Shown piece by piece: positions 5,323-6,607 of a stretch of DNA of 6,607 nt (positions are counted from its first letter, which is position 1; every line of letters starts with the position of its first letter). The position numbers were made by a program, and so were the translations under genes. Under the pieces are notes generated by a model. It saw only the letters and a list, made by a program, of their open reading frames with translations, made no database searches and had not been told where the DNA came from. Source of the stretch: Paenibacillaceae bacterium (GTDB lineage: Bacteria; Bacillota; Bacilli; Paenibacillales; NBRC-103111); NCBI GenBank assembly GCA_020697475.1, contig JAJFMO010000215.1, positions 4,513-11,119 on the forward strand, read 5' to 3'.

Positions 5323-6297
5323 TTAGCGCTCCACATGCTTAACCTGATGAAGAATCGCATCCACTTCGTCCCGCGTCGGAATGCCTTCCCAATCCCCTTC
5401 ATATTGGATGACGAGCGATCCAAGCAAATTGCCGAGCCTGGCTGACTCGACATTCGATAACCCCTCAACCACCCCGCTGATAAATCCTGCGCAGAAGGCA
5501 TCGCCCGCTCCGACAGGATCGACGATCTTGTCCACCTTGTAGAATGGCACCTCCGTCACCCAACCGTCCTCCACGACCAGCGTCGTCTCGCCCCTGCCCT
5601 TGACAATGGATACCGCCGCCAACCGCCCAAGCCGCTCAATAATTTCCGCGTAATCCTCCGTCTCATACAGAAGCACAAGCTCGTCCCATCCCGGCAAAAA
5701 ATAATCCGCTTCCCCAGCCAGATCGAGCAACACTTGGCGAGCTTCCTCAATACTCCACAGCTTCAGCCGCAAATTCGGGTCGAAACACACTTTCACCCCG
5801 GCCTTCTTCGCCATGCGGATCGCCGCCAGCACCGTCTCCTTGCACGATTCGCTCAATGCCGGAGTGATGCCCGTCACATGCAGCACACGGGCCCCGCCGA
5901 TGTACGCCTCGTCCAGATGCTCCGGCTTCATCGCACTCGCCGCCGAGTTCCGGCGGTAATAATAGACCGAGCTGCGGCCGGACACGACCTCGCGGATCAT
6001 CAAGCCGGTCGGCGCTTCCGCCGTCAGCTCGGCGCGCGAGACGTCGACGCCTTCGCCGCGGATGCGCTTGAAGATCATGCGCCCGAGCGGATCGCGTCCG
6101 AGCCTCCCGCACCAGCCGACGCTCACTCCCATGCGAGCAAGCCCGATCGCCACATTGCTCTCCGCGCCGCCGAACAACAGCGACATATGTGGAGTATACT
6201 CCACCCCTTTGGGACTCGTCGGCATCAAGCTGCCCATCGTCTCTCCGAACGTGACGACTTCCGGCGACTCGCGCCGCTCTATTTGTCCGCTGACCAT
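5323..6297 (-). CDS. kdgK: PfkB-family sugar kinase, probable 2-keto-3-deoxygluconate kinase
   Basis: A 324-residue ribokinase-like enzyme. It would phosphorylate 2-keto-3-deoxygluconate with ATP to 2-keto-3-deoxy-6-phosphogluconate, which KDPG aldolase then splits (uronate, pectin and Entner-Doudoroff-type catabolism). Motifs in order: FGETM near the N-terminus (18-22); FGGAESNVAIGLARMG (42-57), PfkB signature 1; VYYYRRNSAAS (111-121), the substrate-lid segment characteristic of KDG kinases; FDPNLR (172-177); and DPVGAGDAFCAGF (260-272), PfkB signature 2 with catalytic Asp266 and the anion-hole glycines. The ATG at 6297 has GGGAGGAA about 8 bases upstream. The gene stands alone with its own promoter: no kdgA or uronate genes are in view. 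A fructokinase or other PfkB sugar kinase is the main alternative; the YYYRxxSAAS segment favours KdgK. Confidence 0.85.
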   Translation of the reverse strand: MVSGQIERRESPEVVTFGETMGSLMPTSPKGVEYTPHMSLLFGGAESNVAIGLARMGVSVGWCGRLGRDPLGRMIFKRIRGEGVDVSRAELTAEAPTGLMIREVVSGRSSVYYYRRNSAASAMKPEHLDEAYIGGARVLHVTGITPALSESCKETVLAAIRMAKKAGVKVCFDPNLRLKLWSIEEARQVLLDLAGEADYFLPGWDELVLLYETEDYAEIIERLGRLAAVSIVKGRGETTLVVEDGWVTEVPFYKVDKIVDPVGAGDAFCAGFISGVVEGLSNVESARLGNLLGSLVIQYEGDWEGIPTRDEVDAILHQVKHVER

Positions 6298-6330
6298 TGC
6301 AAGTTCCTCCCACCAAGAAAGCTGCTTAAC

Positions 6331-6343
6331 CTGTTGTCAACAG
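6331..6343. promoter_or_regulatory. Operator-like dyad CTGTTG-T-CAACAG at the kdgK start point
   Basis: Perfect 6-bp arms around a single central base. The dyad overlaps the edge of the -10 box (6342-6347) and covers the predicted start near 6335, a classic repressor position. The natural candidate is a KdgR-type or other sugar-acid-responsive repressor, but the motif alone does not identify it. Confidence 0.5.
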
Positions 6344-6370
6344 TATATCGAATTCACTTAACCATGTAAA
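6342..6370 (-). promoter_or_regulatory. Sigma-A promoter of kdgK (TTTACA-N17-TATACT)
   Basis: On the minus strand TTTACA (6365-6370) and TATACT (6342-6347) are separated by 17 bases; each box matches the sigma-A consensus at 5 of 6 positions. The start near 6335 gives a leader of about 37 bases. The -35 box overlaps the T-tail of the upstream terminator. Confidence 0.75.
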
Positions 6371-6398
6371 AGACCGTCCCGCACAAGCGGAACGGTCT
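6367..6398 (-). terminator. Intrinsic terminator of the small membrane-protein gene
   Basis: AGACCGT / ACGGTCT outer stem (7 bp), one mismatch, and CCGC / GCGG inner stem (4 bp) close a 4-base loop between 6371 and 6398. On the minus strand this is followed at once by TTTTACA. It lies 46 bases after the stop codon of the 33-residue gene and directly abuts the kdgK promoter. Confidence 0.8.
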
Positions 6399-6444
6399 GA
6401 CACGGATCTCTCCACGTTATCGTTGATGTGCGTTTGTAGGGTTC

Positions 6445-6546
6445 TTAGATCCCGAATCCCCAACCGGTCAGTACGATCACCAACAAAATATACAATACCA
6501 GGATGACGGCCGTCGAAGTGCCAATCGGATTAATTCCACAGCTCAT
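6445..6546 (-). CDS. 33-residue hydrophobic protein, YjcZ-like (sporulation-type small membrane protein)
   Basis: A very short gene: ATG at 6546, TAA at 6445-6447. The product begins MSCGINPIGTST, then has one hydrophobic segment of about 15 residues (AVILVLYILLVIVLT, 13-27) and ends GWGFGI. The MSCG start, the I/L/V-rich helix with a YILLVIV core and the Gly/Trp tail resemble the YjcZ family of tiny sporulation proteins in Bacillales; the family match is made by eye and is tentative. That it is a real gene is supported by a near-perfect ribosome site (GGGAGGTG) at 7 bases and a good terminator downstream. It probably sits in the membrane or spore envelope. No promoter could be named in the 46 bases left upstream. 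Alternatives are another small membrane regulator or a type I toxin, though it lacks the charged tail usual in the latter. Confidence 0.75.
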   Translation of the reverse strand: MSCGINPIGTSTAVILVLYILLVIVLTGWGFGI

Positions 6547-6553
6547 GGTTTTA

Positions 6554-6561
6554 CACCTCCC
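6554..6561 (-). promoter_or_regulatory. Strong ribosome binding site of the 33-residue gene
   Basis: GGGAGGTG on the minus strand, 7 bases before the ATG at 6546. It is close to the ideal anti-16S complement and is the main evidence that so short a reading frame is translated. Confidence 0.85.
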
Positions 6562-6607
6562 ATATGCTTGTTGCCTGCAGTTCCAGCCGTCTTGGCTTCC
6601 GAACTAC

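Noticed and set aside
5734..6369. Plus-strand open frame of 211 codons opposite kdgK
   Set aside because: A shadow of the conserved PfkB coding sequence: its translation is Arg/His/Ala-rich without a domain, and it runs through the kdgK promoter.
1..6607. CRISPR arrays, tRNA or rRNA genes, insertion sequences
   Set aside because: No regularly spaced repeats, no tRNA cloverleaf or rRNA-like stretch, and no transposase or integrase motifs were seen on either strand.

Overview
The window looks like chromosomal DNA of a spore-forming Bacillales bacterium, most likely Paenibacillaceae (Paenibacillus/Cohnella type). This is an inference from strong GGAGG-type ribosome sites, near-consensus sigma-A promoters, a TTG start behind a good Shine-Dalgarno, a tiny YjcZ-like sporulation-type membrane protein, and an NfeD + SPFH gene pair behind a sigma-W-like ECF promoter. 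No mobile element, rRNA, tRNA or CRISPR array is visible.

Layout, left to right. (a) 1-320: the C-terminal end of a plus-strand protein with a LamG/concanavalin-A-like fold, cut by the window edge. A strong GC-rich hairpin (368-405) separates it from the convergent minus-strand gene. (b) 469-2525: a divergent pair, a Gfo/Idh/MocA-type NAD(P)-dependent oxidoreductase (minus) and a TSUP (TauE/SafE) anion exporter-like membrane protein (plus). The 266-base control region between them carries two near-identical 17-bp palindromic elements. One covers the start point of a consensus promoter for the oxidoreductase; the other sits in the probable transporter promoter. This looks like one regulator controlling both genes. 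(c) 2526-2805: AT-rich non-coding DNA with weak inverted repeats. (d) 2806-3666: an alpha/beta hydrolase of the HGGG / G-G-S-A-G type, with its own upstream region containing two dyads. (e) 3864-5215: a two-gene operon, NfeD-like membrane protein then a paraslipin-type SPFH protein, 2 bases apart, ending in a clear intrinsic terminator and preceded by a TGAATC-N16-CGTA promoter. (f) 5323-6297: a PfkB-family sugar kinase, best read as 2-keto-3-deoxygluconate kinase (KdgK), with its own sigma-A promoter and a dyad at the start point. (g) 6445-6546: a 33-residue hydrophobic protein with a near-perfect ribosome site, followed by a terminator that abuts the kdgK promoter.

How the genes work together. 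The NfeD/SPFH pair is a membrane-microdomain and envelope-stress unit. The oxidoreductase/TSUP pair probably handles one unknown small organic acid or sugar derivative. KdgK feeds 2-keto-3-deoxygluconate from uronate or pectin breakdown into glycolysis. Nothing shows that these units form one pathway. The less obvious content is regulatory: the paired operators, the ECF-type promoter and the compact terminator/promoter/operator block upstream of kdgK.
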